Assembly (NCBI GenBank): GCA_040903745.1
Contig: JBBDUV010000093.1
Coordinates: 21,671 to 85,670, forward strand
Origin: M55B112 sp040903745
Lineage (GTDB): Bacteria; Bacteroidota; Bacteroidia; Bacteroidales; GCA-2748055
DNA: 64,000 nt
Direction: 5' to 3'
Shown here: positions 17,906 through 28,140 of the stretch, one piece after another
How positions within the stretch are numbered: the first letter of the stretch is position 1
Layout: the number at the start of each line of letters is the position of its first letter
Made by a program: the position numbers and the translations under genes
Notes under the pieces: generated by a model
Databases searched by the model: none
What the model saw: only the letters and a program-made list of their open reading frames with translations
Told to the model about the DNA's origin: nothing

Positions 17906-18190
17906 ATGGCAGACGAAAAACATCATATCATCCCGTACAAAACCTTCCTGATAGTTTTAGGAGTATTAATCATGTTCACCCTGCTGTCTGTTGCAATTAC
18001 ACAGATAGAGCTTACGCGATGGTCAGTCATTGCCGCACTTTTACTGGCAGGTATAAAATCAACATTCGTCCTGCTAATTTTCATGCATCTGAAATATGAT
18101 ATGCGGATATTCAGGGTGATGATAGGCCTGATCCTGGCTCTATTAATCGTTGTTATCATTGTGACCATGTTAGATTATTTATTCAGATAA
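17906..18190 (+). CDS. Cytochrome c oxidase subunit IV-family protein
   Basis: 94 residues from ATG 17906 (MADEKHHIIPYK); an ATG at 17894 overlapping the ctaE stop would add four residues. There are three hydrophobic helices, including VIAALLLAGIKSTFVLLIFM and the MHLKYDMRIFR loop, which match the COX4/caa3 subunit IV family. The histidine-rich N-terminus is usual for the family. It is a small accessory membrane subunit of the oxidase. Confidence 0.88.
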   Translation: MADEKHHIIPYKTFLIVLGVLIMFTLLSVAITQIELTRWSVIAALLLAGIKSTFVLLIFMHLKYDMRIFRVMIGLILALLIVVIIVTMLDYLFR

Positions 18191-18209
18191 ACTTTTAGAT
18201 AAGCTTATT

Positions 18210-19160
18210 ATGTACGATATTGCCCCTCAAAATGCATCCAATTTCGTAGCCGGTGTTGACCTTGCTTTCATGATCATTCTTGGTGTTTCGATCTTCCTCC
18301 TGATCGCAATCACAATAGTGATGCTGATTTTTATTCGAAAATACCACAAAGACAGGCACCCGAAGGCGATACAGGACGAGGGTAGTGTTAAATTGGAGAT
18401 CATCTGGACCGTGATCCCTATCCTTCTTGTGCTGGTAATGTTCTACTTCGGATGGATGGGTTGGAGGCCCATGCAAAATCCTCCGGAAGATGCCATGCGT
18501 GTAACGGCCATTGCAAGGATGTGGAATTTTCAGTTTGAATATGAGAACGGAAAGCGTACCGACAGCCTGTATGTACCAGTGAATGAACCTGTGGTGCTTG
18601 ACCTGAAAGCGCTTGATGTGTTGCACAGCCTCTACATTCCAGCGTTCAGGGTAAAGGAGGATATGGTACCAGGCAGAGACAAACAGATGTGGTTTATTCC
18701 CGGTCAGACCGGCTCCTATGATATATTCTGTGCTGAGTATTGCGGACTTGATCACTCTTATATGTATACTGGTGTGCGCGTAATGGCAGCCGAAGAATTC
18801 GAGGAGTGGCTGCTGGATACGACAGCCGTCGCACCTGTGGTGGATGAGGATGCGACACCGGCTGATCTGGGATACCAGATTCTTTTGAAAAATGGCTGTA
18901 ATGCCTGCCATTCATCCGACGGCTCCAAACTAGTAGGTCCATCCTACAAGGGTAGCTGGGGCAAAATGCAGAATGTCACCGCAGGCGGAAAGAAAACTGA
19001 AGTACTGGTCGACGAAGAGTACATCAGAAGATCAATCTTTAATCCCAATGCAGAAATTGTTGATGGTTATAATAAGGGACTGATGCTCTCTTATGAGGGA
19101 TTGGTTTCGGAGGAAGAAATTGAATTGATTACAGCGTATATTAAAAGTTTGAATGAGTAA
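18210..19160 (+). CDS. ctaC: Cytochrome c oxidase subunit II with fused cytochrome c domain (caa3 type)
   Basis: 316 residues. Two N-terminal transmembrane helices (about 18-42 and 67-88) lead to the CuA cupredoxin domain, whose ligands are in CAEYCGLDHSYM: Cys174, Cys178, His182 and Met185. A class I cytochrome c domain follows with the heme motif CNACH (Cys230, Cys233, His234) and a distal methionine in GLMLSYEGL. The fusion marks a caa3 oxidase that takes electrons directly or from another cytochrome c, probably alternative complex III encoded downstream. The stop overlaps the cyoE start by 8 nt. It sits last among the structural subunits rather than first. Confidence 0.95.
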   Translation: MYDIAPQNASNFVAGVDLAFMIILGVSIFLLIAITIVMLIFIRKYHKDRHPKAIQDEGSVKLEIIWTVIPILLVLVMFYFGWMGWRPMQNPPEDAMRVTAIARMWNFQFEYENGKRTDSLYVPVNEPVVLDLKALDVLHSLYIPAFRVKEDMVPGRDKQMWFIPGQTGSYDIFCAEYCGLDHSYMYTGVRVMAAEEFEEWLLDTTAVAPVVDEDATPADLGYQILLKNGCNACHSSDGSKLVGPSYKGSWGKMQNVTAGGKKTEVLVDEEYIRRSIFNPNAEIVDGYNKGLMLSYEGLVSEEEIELITAYIKSLNE

Positions 19161-20046
19161 ATTAAAACAGGGGGGAACATTCTCTTCTGTACTTCAGTTA
19201 GGTAAAACAAGAATATCAGTTTCGGTAACTCTTACCGGTTTTCTGGGATACTACCGTGCCTCAGGTGAGTTCAATGAGATCCTTGTTTTTACCCTCTTTG
19301 GCATCCTATTCATGTCAATGGGGTCGAGCACATTTAACCAGGTGCAGGAACGCAAGACGGATCGTCTGATGAAGCGGACTGCGGGACGACCATTGCCTGC
19401 AGGCAGAATATCACTAAAAGGAGCTCTGATCTCGGGAGCAGTGCTATCGATAACAGGATTTATCCTACTGATGTTTACAGGCTCTGCCCTGTCGGCAGGG
19501 ATCGGAATCTTTACATTGTTATGGTATAATCTCATATATACTCCACTAAAAAAAATCACTCCATTTGCAGTGTTTCCGGGAGCGCTTATTGGTGCGTTGC
19601 CACCATTGATCGGCTGGACCGCTGCAGGGGGTGCATTGTTAGACAAAGAGATCATTTTAATCAGCTTTTTTCTATTCATCGGACAGATGCCCCACTACTG
19701 GCTGTTAATGATAAAATTAGGTGATGAGTTTAAAGAGGCCGGGCTATCGGTTATCACTGAAATATTTTCAAAAACCCAATTGAGTAACATCAGCTTCATC
19801 TGGATCTTTGCAGCTGCTGTTTCAGTAATGATCTTTCCTGTAGCAGGTATTATGCATAGTAACCTCATTGCATTTATGATGGTTGCACTTGTAGTATTTT
19901 TCATTATCAGGATGTATTTACTCTCCTCGCGGAATAACCTGGTTCTAAACTGGCGAAAAGCCTTTACTACTGTAAATCTGTTCTATCTGTTTATCCTATT
20001 TATTCTTATTGCAGATAAGTTCTTTGGAGCTATCATGATTAACTAA
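19153..20046 (+). CDS. cyoE: Protoheme IX farnesyltransferase (heme O synthase)
   Basis: 297 residues, a UbiA-superfamily polyprenyltransferase with about nine helices. The first catalytic motif is in STFNQVQERKTDRLMKRTAG (NxxxDxxxD-type), followed by GRPLPAGRIS; YTPLKKITPFAVFPGALIGA and GWTAAGG are also conserved. It adds a farnesyl tail to heme B to give heme O, needed for the A-type heme of the caa3 oxidase. No heme A synthase (CtaA) gene is present in the window. Overlap with ctaC indicates the same operon. Confidence 0.95.
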   Translation: MSKLKQGGTFSSVLQLGKTRISVSVTLTGFLGYYRASGEFNEILVFTLFGILFMSMGSSTFNQVQERKTDRLMKRTAGRPLPAGRISLKGALISGAVLSITGFILLMFTGSALSAGIGIFTLLWYNLIYTPLKKITPFAVFPGALIGALPPLIGWTAAGGALLDKEIILISFFLFIGQMPHYWLLMIKLGDEFKEAGLSVITEIFSKTQLSNISFIWIFAAAVSVMIFPVAGIMHSNLIAFMMVALVVFFIIRMYLLSSRNNLVLNWRKAFTTVNLFYLFILFILIADKFFGAIMIN

Positions 20047-20429
20047 ACCTGGTACTCAATTCTGAACCTGATAATTGAACTGAAAAAAGATTAAATTCCA
20101 CTTCTGCCGCGGATCGCAAAAAATTCGGAGCAATGAAAGAATTATTCAATTTTTTAAACAAAAATAAATAAATGCTGTTTTGTAGGAGGGAAGTTTAAGC
20201 GGAACATCTATTATTTAATATTTAAACCGGACTACTTGTACACACTTCATAATATTATTGCTTAAAATTAATAAATGTGTTACCTGGTTGTCCACATGCC
20301 AGTGTTTTTTACTGATATAGGATTAACTCAATGATTCTATCATCCTGCAAGTAAACAGTAAACAGGATATGGCAGTTATTCCGCAATATTCTTCCTGGTT
20401 ATCACTGTTAACGAAAACTAACAGAACCA
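20047..20429. other. AT-rich intergenic region between cyoE and ccsBA
   Basis: 383 bp without a supportable gene. The longest start-to-stop stretch I noted is a 12-codon ORF at about 20133, not credible. No clean TAnnTTTG box or strong hairpin-plus-T-run was seen. The composition drops to clearly AT-rich here and stays so to 39 kb. The region probably carries a promoter for ccsBA and the act genes, but I cannot point to it. Confidence 0.5.
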
Positions 20430-23400
20430 ATGATTAAACGAAATACTGCAAACTATTTATTAATATTCAGGCATATTGGAAATTTCATTATCTCAATGAG
20501 ATTAATGGCAGTGCTACTGGTAATCCTGGCAGTCACGCTGGCTGTCGCTACCTTTATTGAAAACGACCATGGAATAATCACCGCGAGGGCAAAAGTTTAT
20601 AATGCAGTTTGGTTCGAAATACTGCTGTCTATATTATTTATTAATTTAACCGGAAATATCTTTAAAAGAAAATTGTATCAAAGAAGAAAATTTACAATTT
20701 TCCTTTTCCATTTTGCATTCAGTGTAATTATTATCGGGGGATTTATAACCAGGTATATTGGTGAGGAGGGTTATATGCACATCAGGGAAGGCGAACAATC
20801 GGATTGGATAATATCGGACAAAACCTACCTTCAAATTGATGCAAAACATGGAAATTCAGAATACCACTACTCAAAGCCAGTCTTTATTTCACCTGTCACT
20901 GCCCGGAAGTTTTCAAAAGAAATTGAAGCAAATGGTCATAATGTAACCCTGAGCGGGGTTGATTATATCCCCGATGCAATGCAGGCACTGATACCTTCGG
21001 ATAATGGAAAACCGGTTTTGGAACTGATCACTCCGGATCTTCAGGGAAGGAAAAGTGTCTTCTTTGAAGCCGGGGAAACTAAAAACATAGGACAGTACAC
21101 TGTTTCATTTTATGATTCAATTCAGGATGCGGACATTTGGATCTATGAACTTGATGGAGATCTGGTAATTCAGTCAGGATATAACCTGAAAATAACAGAG
21201 AAAAACACGTGGACTGAATCGGTATTAGATAATAATGAAGTTTTTCCGTTCACAGATAAAACGCTTTATCAGATCGAAGGAGTTGTTTTTGTATTAAAAA
21301 ATCAGCTATCCTCCGGACAAATAATACTTATTCCAGGTAATGATCAAAACAATGAAGCAATAGGACCCGATGCGCTGATAATAGAAGCCAGCTCAATAAA
21401 TAACAGTCAACAGGTTGTTGTCTGGGGAAAACAACATGTCGTTGGGGAAGAGACACAATTCAAAATTGAAGGGATAGATTTTACCATTTCGTACGGAGCG
21501 AAATTAAAAAAAATACCCTTTTCACTTCAACTAAACGAATTCCGGGTTGAAAGGTATCCGGGTTCAAACAGCCCTTCCTTCTTTGAAAGTGAGGTTGTTT
21601 TGATTGATGCTGAAAGAGATATTTCCGAGCAGAGAAAAATTTTCATGAATAATATATTGAAATACCGTGGGTTCAGGTTTTACCAGGCATCGTACGACTC
21701 AGACGAAAAGGGAACTGTCTTATCGGTAAACAAAGACTATGCCGGGACATTTTTTACCTACCTGGGTTATATGATGTTAACGATCGGGATGCTGCTCAGC
21801 CTGTTTAATAAAAACAGCAGATTTAAAAAGCTGCTAAAGTCCTCATATGCAGCTCCCATACTAATGCTTTTTTTCTTTCTCCCCACACCAGGCTTCGCAT
21901 CGGAGGCCTCATGGAGTGAAGAGTTCGAAAATAATGTCATAGACGCAGGTCATGCACAGAAGTTTGGAGGGCTATTGATTCAGGATAATGGTGGCAGGAT
22001 CAAGCCATTAAATACACTGAGCTCGCAGGTATTAAGAAAAATAGCCAGGCAAAGCGGATTTATGGGATTAACCCCCGATCAGGTGCTGCTGGGAATGATC
22101 TTCAATCCTGATTACTGGCAACATGTTCCAATGATCAAAATATCACACGACCAGATTAAAAATATTTTGGATACACAATCTGACTATTTATCTTTCAACA
22201 ACATAGTCTTAGGAGACCAATCGGGCACATACCCATTGGCTCCATTTGTGGAGGAAGCATACCGGAAACAACCTGCTTACAGGTCAAAATTCGATAATGA
22301 AATCATTCGCTTAGACGAAAGGGTAAATATTTGTTTCGCCGTATATACAACTTCTTTAATTAAAATATTTCCAGATCCAAATAGCAATGAAGACAAATGG
22401 TATTCACCAAAAGAGGTCCCTGAAATTCTTTCAGAACAGGACTCAGCTTTTGTCTCAGGTGTAATGAAGATATATTATAGTGAAATTAAAAATTCGCTGG
22501 AAAGTGGTGACTGGTCCAAACCAGATGAATACGTGGAGTATATTAAACTGTATCAGAAAAAACATGGTGATCATATCATCCCAACCGAATCCAAACAAAA
22601 GTTAGAGCTATTATATAACAGACTTAACATTTTTGACAACTTATCTTTGCTCTACGGAATTGTAGGTTTAATCCTGCTTATTCTCTATTTTATTGAATTG
22701 TTATCCAGGCTTGTCTTTCCGAGAATCCTATACAATATAGGAAGTATCGTTATTTTATTGCTTTTCGTAATGCATACTGCAGGATTGATAATTCGTTGGT
22801 ATATAGCCGGCCATGCACCCTGGAGCAATGGATATGAAGCCCTGACCTATATTGCATGGGCCATGGTTTTAGCTGGAATCCTATTCTCCGGAAAATCACG
22901 TGTTTCAATGCATGCAACGGTTATCATGGCATTTTTAATTTTATATGTGGCTCATTTAAGCTGGATGGATCCGGAAATAACCAACCTTGTACCTGTACTG
23001 AAATCTGTCTGGCTGGGAATTCATGTGTCCATTATCACTGCAAGCTACGGGTTTTTTACACTGGGGGCGTTACTGGCACTTCTAAATTTGGTGTTAATGA
23101 ATTTTAAAACCCGAAAAAACAAACAAATTATAGACCGGGATATTGAAAAATTGACTGATATTATTGAGATGACATTAATTGCTGGTTTGTATTTAATGAC
23201 AATTGGTACTTTTTTAGGTGGTGTATGGGCGAATGAATCATGGGGGCGCTACTGGGGATGGGACCCCAAGGAAACCTGGGCACTGATTACCATCCTGGTA
23301 TATGCATTTATTGCACATATGAGAATGATTCCTGGTTTACAGGGCACTTTCAAGTTTAACCTGCTGGCCCTGTTTGGCTTTTCTTCTGTAATTATGACTT

Positions 23401-23567
23401 TTTTTGGTGTAAACTACTATTTAAGCGGACTGCATTCATATGCAGCAGGAGATCCTCTGCCCATACCCGATTTTATCTATTATACAATCACCGTTTTATC
23501 GGTTATTTCAATATTGGCATATATTAATCAAAGAAATACTGCCCACAACCATCGAACACTTTATTGA
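20430..23567 (+). CDS. ccsBA: Fused cytochrome c maturation protein CcsB-CcsA (system II)
   Basis: 1045 residues. The N-terminal part (about 15-470) is ResB/CcsB-like, with early helices (LMAVLLVILAVTLAVATFIE) and a large periplasmic domain. A second periplasmic part follows (about 490-740), beginning near FGGLLIQDNGGRIKPLNTLS. The C-terminal CcsA half (about 745-1035) has the heme-handling tryptophan-rich WWD segment GRYWGWDPKETWAL. The complex exports heme and ligates it to CxxCH motifs in the periplasm. It stands between the caa3 oxidase genes and the multiheme ActA gene, whose products are its likely clients. Confidence 0.93.
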   Translation: MIKRNTANYLLIFRHIGNFIISMRLMAVLLVILAVTLAVATFIENDHGIITARAKVYNAVWFEILLSILFINLTGNIFKRKLYQRRKFTIFLFHFAFSVIIIGGFITRYIGEEGYMHIREGEQSDWIISDKTYLQIDAKHGNSEYHYSKPVFISPVTARKFSKEIEANGHNVTLSGVDYIPDAMQALIPSDNGKPVLELITPDLQGRKSVFFEAGETKNIGQYTVSFYDSIQDADIWIYELDGDLVIQSGYNLKITEKNTWTESVLDNNEVFPFTDKTLYQIEGVVFVLKNQLSSGQIILIPGNDQNNEAIGPDALIIEASSINNSQQVVVWGKQHVVGEETQFKIEGIDFTISYGAKLKKIPFSLQLNEFRVERYPGSNSPSFFESEVVLIDAERDISEQRKIFMNNILKYRGFRFYQASYDSDEKGTVLSVNKDYAGTFFTYLGYMMLTIGMLLSLFNKNSRFKKLLKSSYAAPILMLFFFLPTPGFASEASWSEEFENNVIDAGHAQKFGGLLIQDNGGRIKPLNTLSSQVLRKIARQSGFMGLTPDQVLLGMIFNPDYWQHVPMIKISHDQIKNILDTQSDYLSFNNIVLGDQSGTYPLAPFVEEAYRKQPAYRSKFDNEIIRLDERVNICFAVYTTSLIKIFPDPNSNEDKWYSPKEVPEILSEQDSAFVSGVMKIYYSEIKNSLESGDWSKPDEYVEYIKLYQKKHGDHIIPTESKQKLELLYNRLNIFDNLSLLYGIVGLILLILYFIELLSRLVFPRILYNIGSIVILLLFVMHTAGLIIRWYIAGHAPWSNGYEALTYIAWAMVLAGILFSGKSRVSMHATVIMAFLILYVAHLSWMDPEITNLVPVLKSVWLGIHVSIITASYGFFTLGALLALLNLVLMNFKTRKNKQIIDRDIEKLTDIIEMTLIAGLYLMTIGTFLGGVWANESWGRYWGWDPKETWALITILVYAFIAHMRMIPGLQGTFKFNLLALFGFSSVIMTFFGVNYYLSGLHSYAAGDPLPIPDFIYYTITVLSVISILAYINQRNTAHNHRTLY

Positions 23568-23666
23568 TTGGGATTCCATACTTGCTTATTCAATATTTTT
23601 TTATCTTTATCGGCGCAGTCAGCAAGAGTTTTATTCCAATGTTGTATCTTAAATTAATTAAGCAAA

Positions 23667-24839
23667 TTGATGAAAGGGAGATCCATAATAATAATTTTCG
23701 GAACGAAATTAGCGATTTTACTTACAGGGATTATTTTTTTCAGTGTTTCTATCGGATATTCGAACAATTATTATGAGGGTGCTTTCGAAGAAAGTGAACA
23801 TCATGGGGTGCAAAAGAAATCCGTTGAGCGGGGAAAGAGGCTTTTCTACGGACTGGTTACTACAGAATCCGGCAAAGCATTTGACTGTGTTTCGTGTCAC
23901 AATACAAATGTAATAGATACACTGAACTGGAATCCATCTGCATTGGACATAGCCCTCAGCACTGCTGGACTTGACAGCCTCGGATTTGCCAACTTACTAT
24001 TAAATCCAATCACTCCAAAGTCGGTGGAGGTACATGAAGGAATGTCTCTTACAGGAGAGGAGATGCAGTTCATACGGGCCTACCTCGAAGAAGTGGCCCA
24101 CATTGGGCTTGAAAAACCGAAACCCGTGATTACCGGTATACTATTGTTTTTTGCCCTGACTGCCGTTTTTCTCCTGGCCCTAACAGATCTTATCGTTATT
24201 AAGTATGTCAAAAAGAGTTACATCCACATGGTAATTCTATTAATAACCTCCGTCTGGATCACAAAAATACTCGTTGAAGAGGGATGGAGCCTTGGTAAGT
24301 CACAAGACTATGCCCCCCTTCAGCCTATTAAATTTTCACATAAGATACACGCCGGTGACCAGCAGATTGATTGCCAGTATTGTCACACTGCAGGAGAGTT
24401 TAGTAAAACGGCAGGAATTCCCCCTGCTAATTTGTGCCTCAATTGTCATTTATTAATCAGGGACGGGACCAACACCGGTAGATTTGAAATAAACAAAATT
24501 CATCATGCAGTAGATAGTGTCGATCTCATTGAATGGATAAGGATACACCGGCTTCCGGACCACGTTTTCTTCAGCCACGCCCAACATGTGGCGGTGGGTA
24601 AACTGGATTGCCAGGAATGCCATGGCCCTGTCGAAGAGATGCACGTATTGGGCCAATTCGCCGACCTTTCAATGGGATGGTGTCTTGACTGTCACAGGAC
24701 TAAAAATGTTGATTTTTTGGGAAATGATTATTACGGAATGACATTTAAGGGGTATCATGATAAGATTATGAAAGGTGAGATTGACTCTGTTACAGTTGCC
24801 CGGTTAGGCGGAACAGATTGCATGAAATGCCACTATTGA
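23667..24839 (+). CDS. actA: Alternative complex III subunit ActA, multiheme cytochrome c
   Basis: 390 residues. An N-terminal signal anchor (about 7-27) is followed by a monoheme-like segment with CVSCH at 74-78. A transmembrane helix (GILLFFALTAVFLLALT) is at about 155-175 and a second hydrophobic span lies near 187-200. The C-terminal cytochrome c3/c7-like domain has five CxxCH motifs with cysteines starting at 236, 257, 315, 339 and 385, and upstream histidine partners in FSHKIHAG and FFSHAQH. ActA carries electrons from the quinol oxidation site toward the oxidase. The usual description is a pentaheme subunit, so the N-terminal sixth motif deserves attention. actB follows after 309 bp. 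Confidence 0.93.
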   Translation: MMKGRSIIIIFGTKLAILLTGIIFFSVSIGYSNNYYEGAFEESEHHGVQKKSVERGKRLFYGLVTTESGKAFDCVSCHNTNVIDTLNWNPSALDIALSTAGLDSLGFANLLLNPITPKSVEVHEGMSLTGEEMQFIRAYLEEVAHIGLEKPKPVITGILLFFALTAVFLLALTDLIVIKYVKKSYIHMVILLITSVWITKILVEEGWSLGKSQDYAPLQPIKFSHKIHAGDQQIDCQYCHTAGEFSKTAGIPPANLCLNCHLLIRDGTNTGRFEINKIHHAVDSVDLIEWIRIHRLPDHVFFSHAQHVAVGKLDCQECHGPVEEMHVLGQFADLSMGWCLDCHRTKNVDFLGNDYYGMTFKGYHDKIMKGEIDSVTVARLGGTDCMKCHY

Positions 24840-25148
24840 TAGTTATTGAACAATAAAACCAAAAGAGGGTTATGTATTAAAATAATGATATAACGGAATA
24901 AATCAGTGCTGATTTTTCTGGATTTTTCGAATAATAAATTATTTCAATTATTGACAGCGCATTAATAGCAAAACCGAACCTGACTCCCTGAATATCAGGT
25001 TTACAAATAAAAGACAGGTATAAATCGTTTTTTCATTTTATGTAAGATCCGGGATTGGTCAGGTTTTGGTAATTAATTCAATTCGGCCAATTCATTCCCG
25101 GTAAGTGTAATATATCAAATCATACAATTGATAATAAATTAAATACTG
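24840..25148. other. Intergenic region within the act cluster with a small hairpin
   Basis: 309 bp between actA and actB, unusually long for this operon. I see one inverted repeat, AACCTGA (24977-24983) with TCAGGTT (24995-25001) and an 11-nt loop, but no T-run, so an RNA-processing or regulatory hairpin is as likely as a terminator. There is no credible small ORF. Confidence 0.4.
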
Positions 25149-28121
25149 ATGAAATACTGGAAAGATATTGATGATTATAAAAATAATGACCTACATAATG
25201 CCAATCCTGTCAAATCCCACGAGGAAGAAATCTCACTGTTTGACTTGATTGAGAACGAATCTACATCCTCCCGAAGAGATTTTCTTAAGATTTTTGGCTT
25301 TAGTATTGCAAGCGCTTCTGTTCTTTCCAGTTGCGAAAAGCCGGTAACCAAAGCCATACCCTATTTAATTCAACCTGAAACAGTTACGCCCGGGGAGTCC
25401 GATTATTACGCATCCACCTTTTATGACGGAGAGCAATATGGCAGTATTCTGGTGAAGGTACGTGACGGCAGACCAATTAAAATAGAGGGCAATGATCTGT
25501 CCCGGTTGTCACAGGGCTCTACTTCTCCCATTGTCCAGGCTTCTGTTCTGGAACTTTATGATGATAACAGGATCAGACAACCGATGATCAACCTTCAGGA
25601 GTCAACATGGGAAGCGGTGGATGCAGGAATTGTTGAGAAATTACAGGCCATTAAAACCAGGGGTGGTAAAATTGCACTTTTGTCCTCCAGCATTATAAGC
25701 CCTTCTACACTTAAAGTGATAGATAGATTTAAGAAAGAATACCCGGGTCTGAAACATACCATGTACGACCCCGTATCCGTTTCAGGAATACGGGAAGCAC
25801 ATGAAATTACTTTTGGCCTCCGGGCCATTCCCGGATATCAATTTGACAAGGCCAATGTAATTGTATCATTTAATGCCGATTTCCTTGGTAACTGGCTGGC
25901 ACCTAATGAATTTGCCAGATCATATATCTCCAGGCGAAAACTTGATGATGGACAGAAAAGCATGTCGCGTCATATCCAGGTAGAAACCAATTTATCAATG
26001 ACTGGGAGTAATGCCGACGAAAGAATTTCGATCAGGCCCTCTGAAGAAAAGATGGCTGTTGCACATCTGTACCATGAATTGTTAAACCTATCTGGTCAAA
26101 TTCCGGGGACTACACTCCCCGACATGGATCCCGGATTTAAATCTATTGCCGGGGAATTGTATGAAAACAGAGGGCAATCCCTTGTAATCAGCGGGTCCAA
26201 TGATACTGAAGTTCAGGTTTTAATCAATTCCATAAACAATTTACTGGGGAATTACGGCCAAACACTTGATCTGAACGATCCAATCCTTACAAAGAAAGGC
26301 AATGATAAAGAATTGAAAGAATTGGTGGAAGAAATTAATACCGGTGAAATAGATGGGATACTATTTTATCACGTAAATCCGGCCTTTGATTTCCCAATAG
26401 CCGGTGAAATAAAAAAAGGCATTGAAAATATCGAGTTATCCGTTTCATTTTCAAACACTTGGGATGAGACTGCGGTCCTGGTTGATTATATTTGTCCGGA
26501 CCATCACTATCTTGAATCCTGGAATGATGCCAATCCACGGATTGGTCATTACAGTTTATGCCAACCAGTAATAAGTCCCATATTCGATACACGGCAGGTG
26601 CAGGATAGTTTGCTTCGGTGGTCTGGTGATGAGACTGCCTACCTGGAATTGATAAAGGAATTCTGGAACAAAGAACTCTTTCCGGCAAGCACAGGGCATT
26701 TAAATTTCACGGATTTTTGGAACCATTCACTACAGGATGGTTTTTTTGAGTCCGGTAATAACAAGCAGTCACGACAACCACGTTTCAGACCATTTTCTTT
26801 AAACGGTATACTTGAAAGTTTAAAGTCATCAGGTGGTGGCGATCTGGTAGAATTACATTTATATGAGAGCAATATAATTGGAACAGGAAAACATACCAAT
26901 AACCCCTGGCTACAGGAAACCCCTGATCCCATTTCGAAAATTTGCTGGGATAATTACGCTGCAGTATCTCCGCTATTTGCAGAGGATCAGCTTCTGAAAA
27001 CCGGAGATGTTATCCTGATTGACAAGAATCTTGAAATACCGATTCTTATACAACCGGGTCAAAAGTACGGCACAATTTCTATTGCACTGGGATATGGAAA
27101 GGAGGTAACCGGCAAAGCTGCAAGCGGGATCGGTGCTAACGGTTATTCAATGATTGATAACCGGGACGGACAAAGGATATACCACAGATTTGTAGATTTC
27201 ACAAAGACAGGCAAAAAACATGAATTGGCAATGACCCAATCCCACCATTCCATGGAGGGCAGGCCGATCATCAGGGAGACCAACCTGGAAGCGTACCTTG
27301 AAAACCCTTCAGCCGGCAATGAAATCCGCGAAAACATCCTAAAGCATTTAGATTCCCCCTATGAGAAACACAATTATGAAGGTCATCACTGGGGAATGGT
27401 GATTGACCTCAACTCCTGTATTGGTTGCAACGCGTGCGTAGTTGCCTGCACCTCGGAGAATAACGTACCTGTTGTAGGCAGGGAGGAAGTGAAGAAGTCC
27501 CGTGAAATGCACTGGATAAGGATAGACAGGTACTATTCGGGTGATCCGGAAAATCCCTCTGTGCACCAACAACCCGTCATGTGCCAGCATTGTGATAATG
27601 CCCCATGCGAAAATGTCTGTCCGGTTGCAGCCACAACACATAGTTCAGAAGGCCTCAATCAGATGACCTATAACCGGTGTATAGGAACGAGGTACTGTAA
27701 CAACAATTGTCCGTATAAAGTAAGGCGGTTTAACTGGTTCGATTACAACAAGGCAGACTCTTTGAAAAACAATACGGTTGATGCAGCGGGAATGACGTTA
27801 GACCTGTCAAGAATGGTACTGAACCCTGATGTCACCTTAAGGGCCAAGGGTGTAATGGAAAAATGTACGTTTTGTGTACAACGGATCGAGGAAAAAAGAT
27901 TAAAGGCAAAGCTTGACAGAAGGATGTTAAATGATGGCGAAATTAAAACTGCATGCCAACAGGTTTGTCCAGGTCAGGCAATTGTATTTGGAGACATGAA
28001 CGACGAATCCAGTAAAGTATCAAAATTAATGAAGGATCAGAGGACTTATCATCTGCTTGAGGAGCTCCACACGCTTCCCTCGGTCGGATATTTAACAAAA
28101 ATAAAGAATAAAACTGTTTAA
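25149..28121 (+). CDS. actB: Alternative complex III subunit ActB, molybdopterin oxidoreductase-like with iron-sulfur domain
   Basis: 990 residues. The N-terminus has a Tat-like motif (SSRRDFLKIFGFS) and a lipobox ending at Cys in SVLSSC. Residues about 60-730 form the molybdopterin oxidoreductase-like B1 domain, which in ACIII does not hold a molybdenum cofactor. Residues about 755-985 form the B2 ferredoxin-like domain, with clusters in CIGCNACVVACTSEN, CQHCDNAPCENVCP, CIGTRYCNNNCP and CTFCVQR plus CQQVCPG. The subunit wires quinol oxidation to ActA. It lies immediately before the ActC gene (19 nt). Confidence 0.95.
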   Translation: MKYWKDIDDYKNNDLHNANPVKSHEEEISLFDLIENESTSSRRDFLKIFGFSIASASVLSSCEKPVTKAIPYLIQPETVTPGESDYYASTFYDGEQYGSILVKVRDGRPIKIEGNDLSRLSQGSTSPIVQASVLELYDDNRIRQPMINLQESTWEAVDAGIVEKLQAIKTRGGKIALLSSSIISPSTLKVIDRFKKEYPGLKHTMYDPVSVSGIREAHEITFGLRAIPGYQFDKANVIVSFNADFLGNWLAPNEFARSYISRRKLDDGQKSMSRHIQVETNLSMTGSNADERISIRPSEEKMAVAHLYHELLNLSGQIPGTTLPDMDPGFKSIAGELYENRGQSLVISGSNDTEVQVLINSINNLLGNYGQTLDLNDPILTKKGNDKELKELVEEINTGEIDGILFYHVNPAFDFPIAGEIKKGIENIELSVSFSNTWDETAVLVDYICPDHHYLESWNDANPRIGHYSLCQPVISPIFDTRQVQDSLLRWSGDETAYLELIKEFWNKELFPASTGHLNFTDFWNHSLQDGFFESGNNKQSRQPRFRPFSLNGILESLKSSGGGDLVELHLYESNIIGTGKHTNNPWLQETPDPISKICWDNYAAVSPLFAEDQLLKTGDVILIDKNLEIPILIQPGQKYGTISIALGYGKEVTGKAASGIGANGYSMIDNRDGQRIYHRFVDFTKTGKKHELAMTQSHHSMEGRPIIRETNLEAYLENPSAGNEIRENILKHLDSPYEKHNYEGHHWGMVIDLNSCIGCNACVVACTSENNVPVVGREEVKKSREMHWIRIDRYYSGDPENPSVHQQPVMCQHCDNAPCENVCPVAATTHSSEGLNQMTYNRCIGTRYCNNNCPYKVRRFNWFDYNKADSLKNNTVDAAGMTLDLSRMVLNPDVTLRAKGVMEKCTFCVQRIEEKRLKAKLDRRMLNDGEIKTACQQVCPGQAIVFGDMNDESSKVSKLMKDQRTYHLLEELHTLPSVGYLTKIKNKTV

Positions 28122-28140
28122 TAATTAAGTAAACCTGCCC

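Noticed and set aside
20133..20171. 12-codon ORF between cyoE and ccsBA
   Set aside because: Too short, very AT-rich, and without membrane or leader-peptide features.
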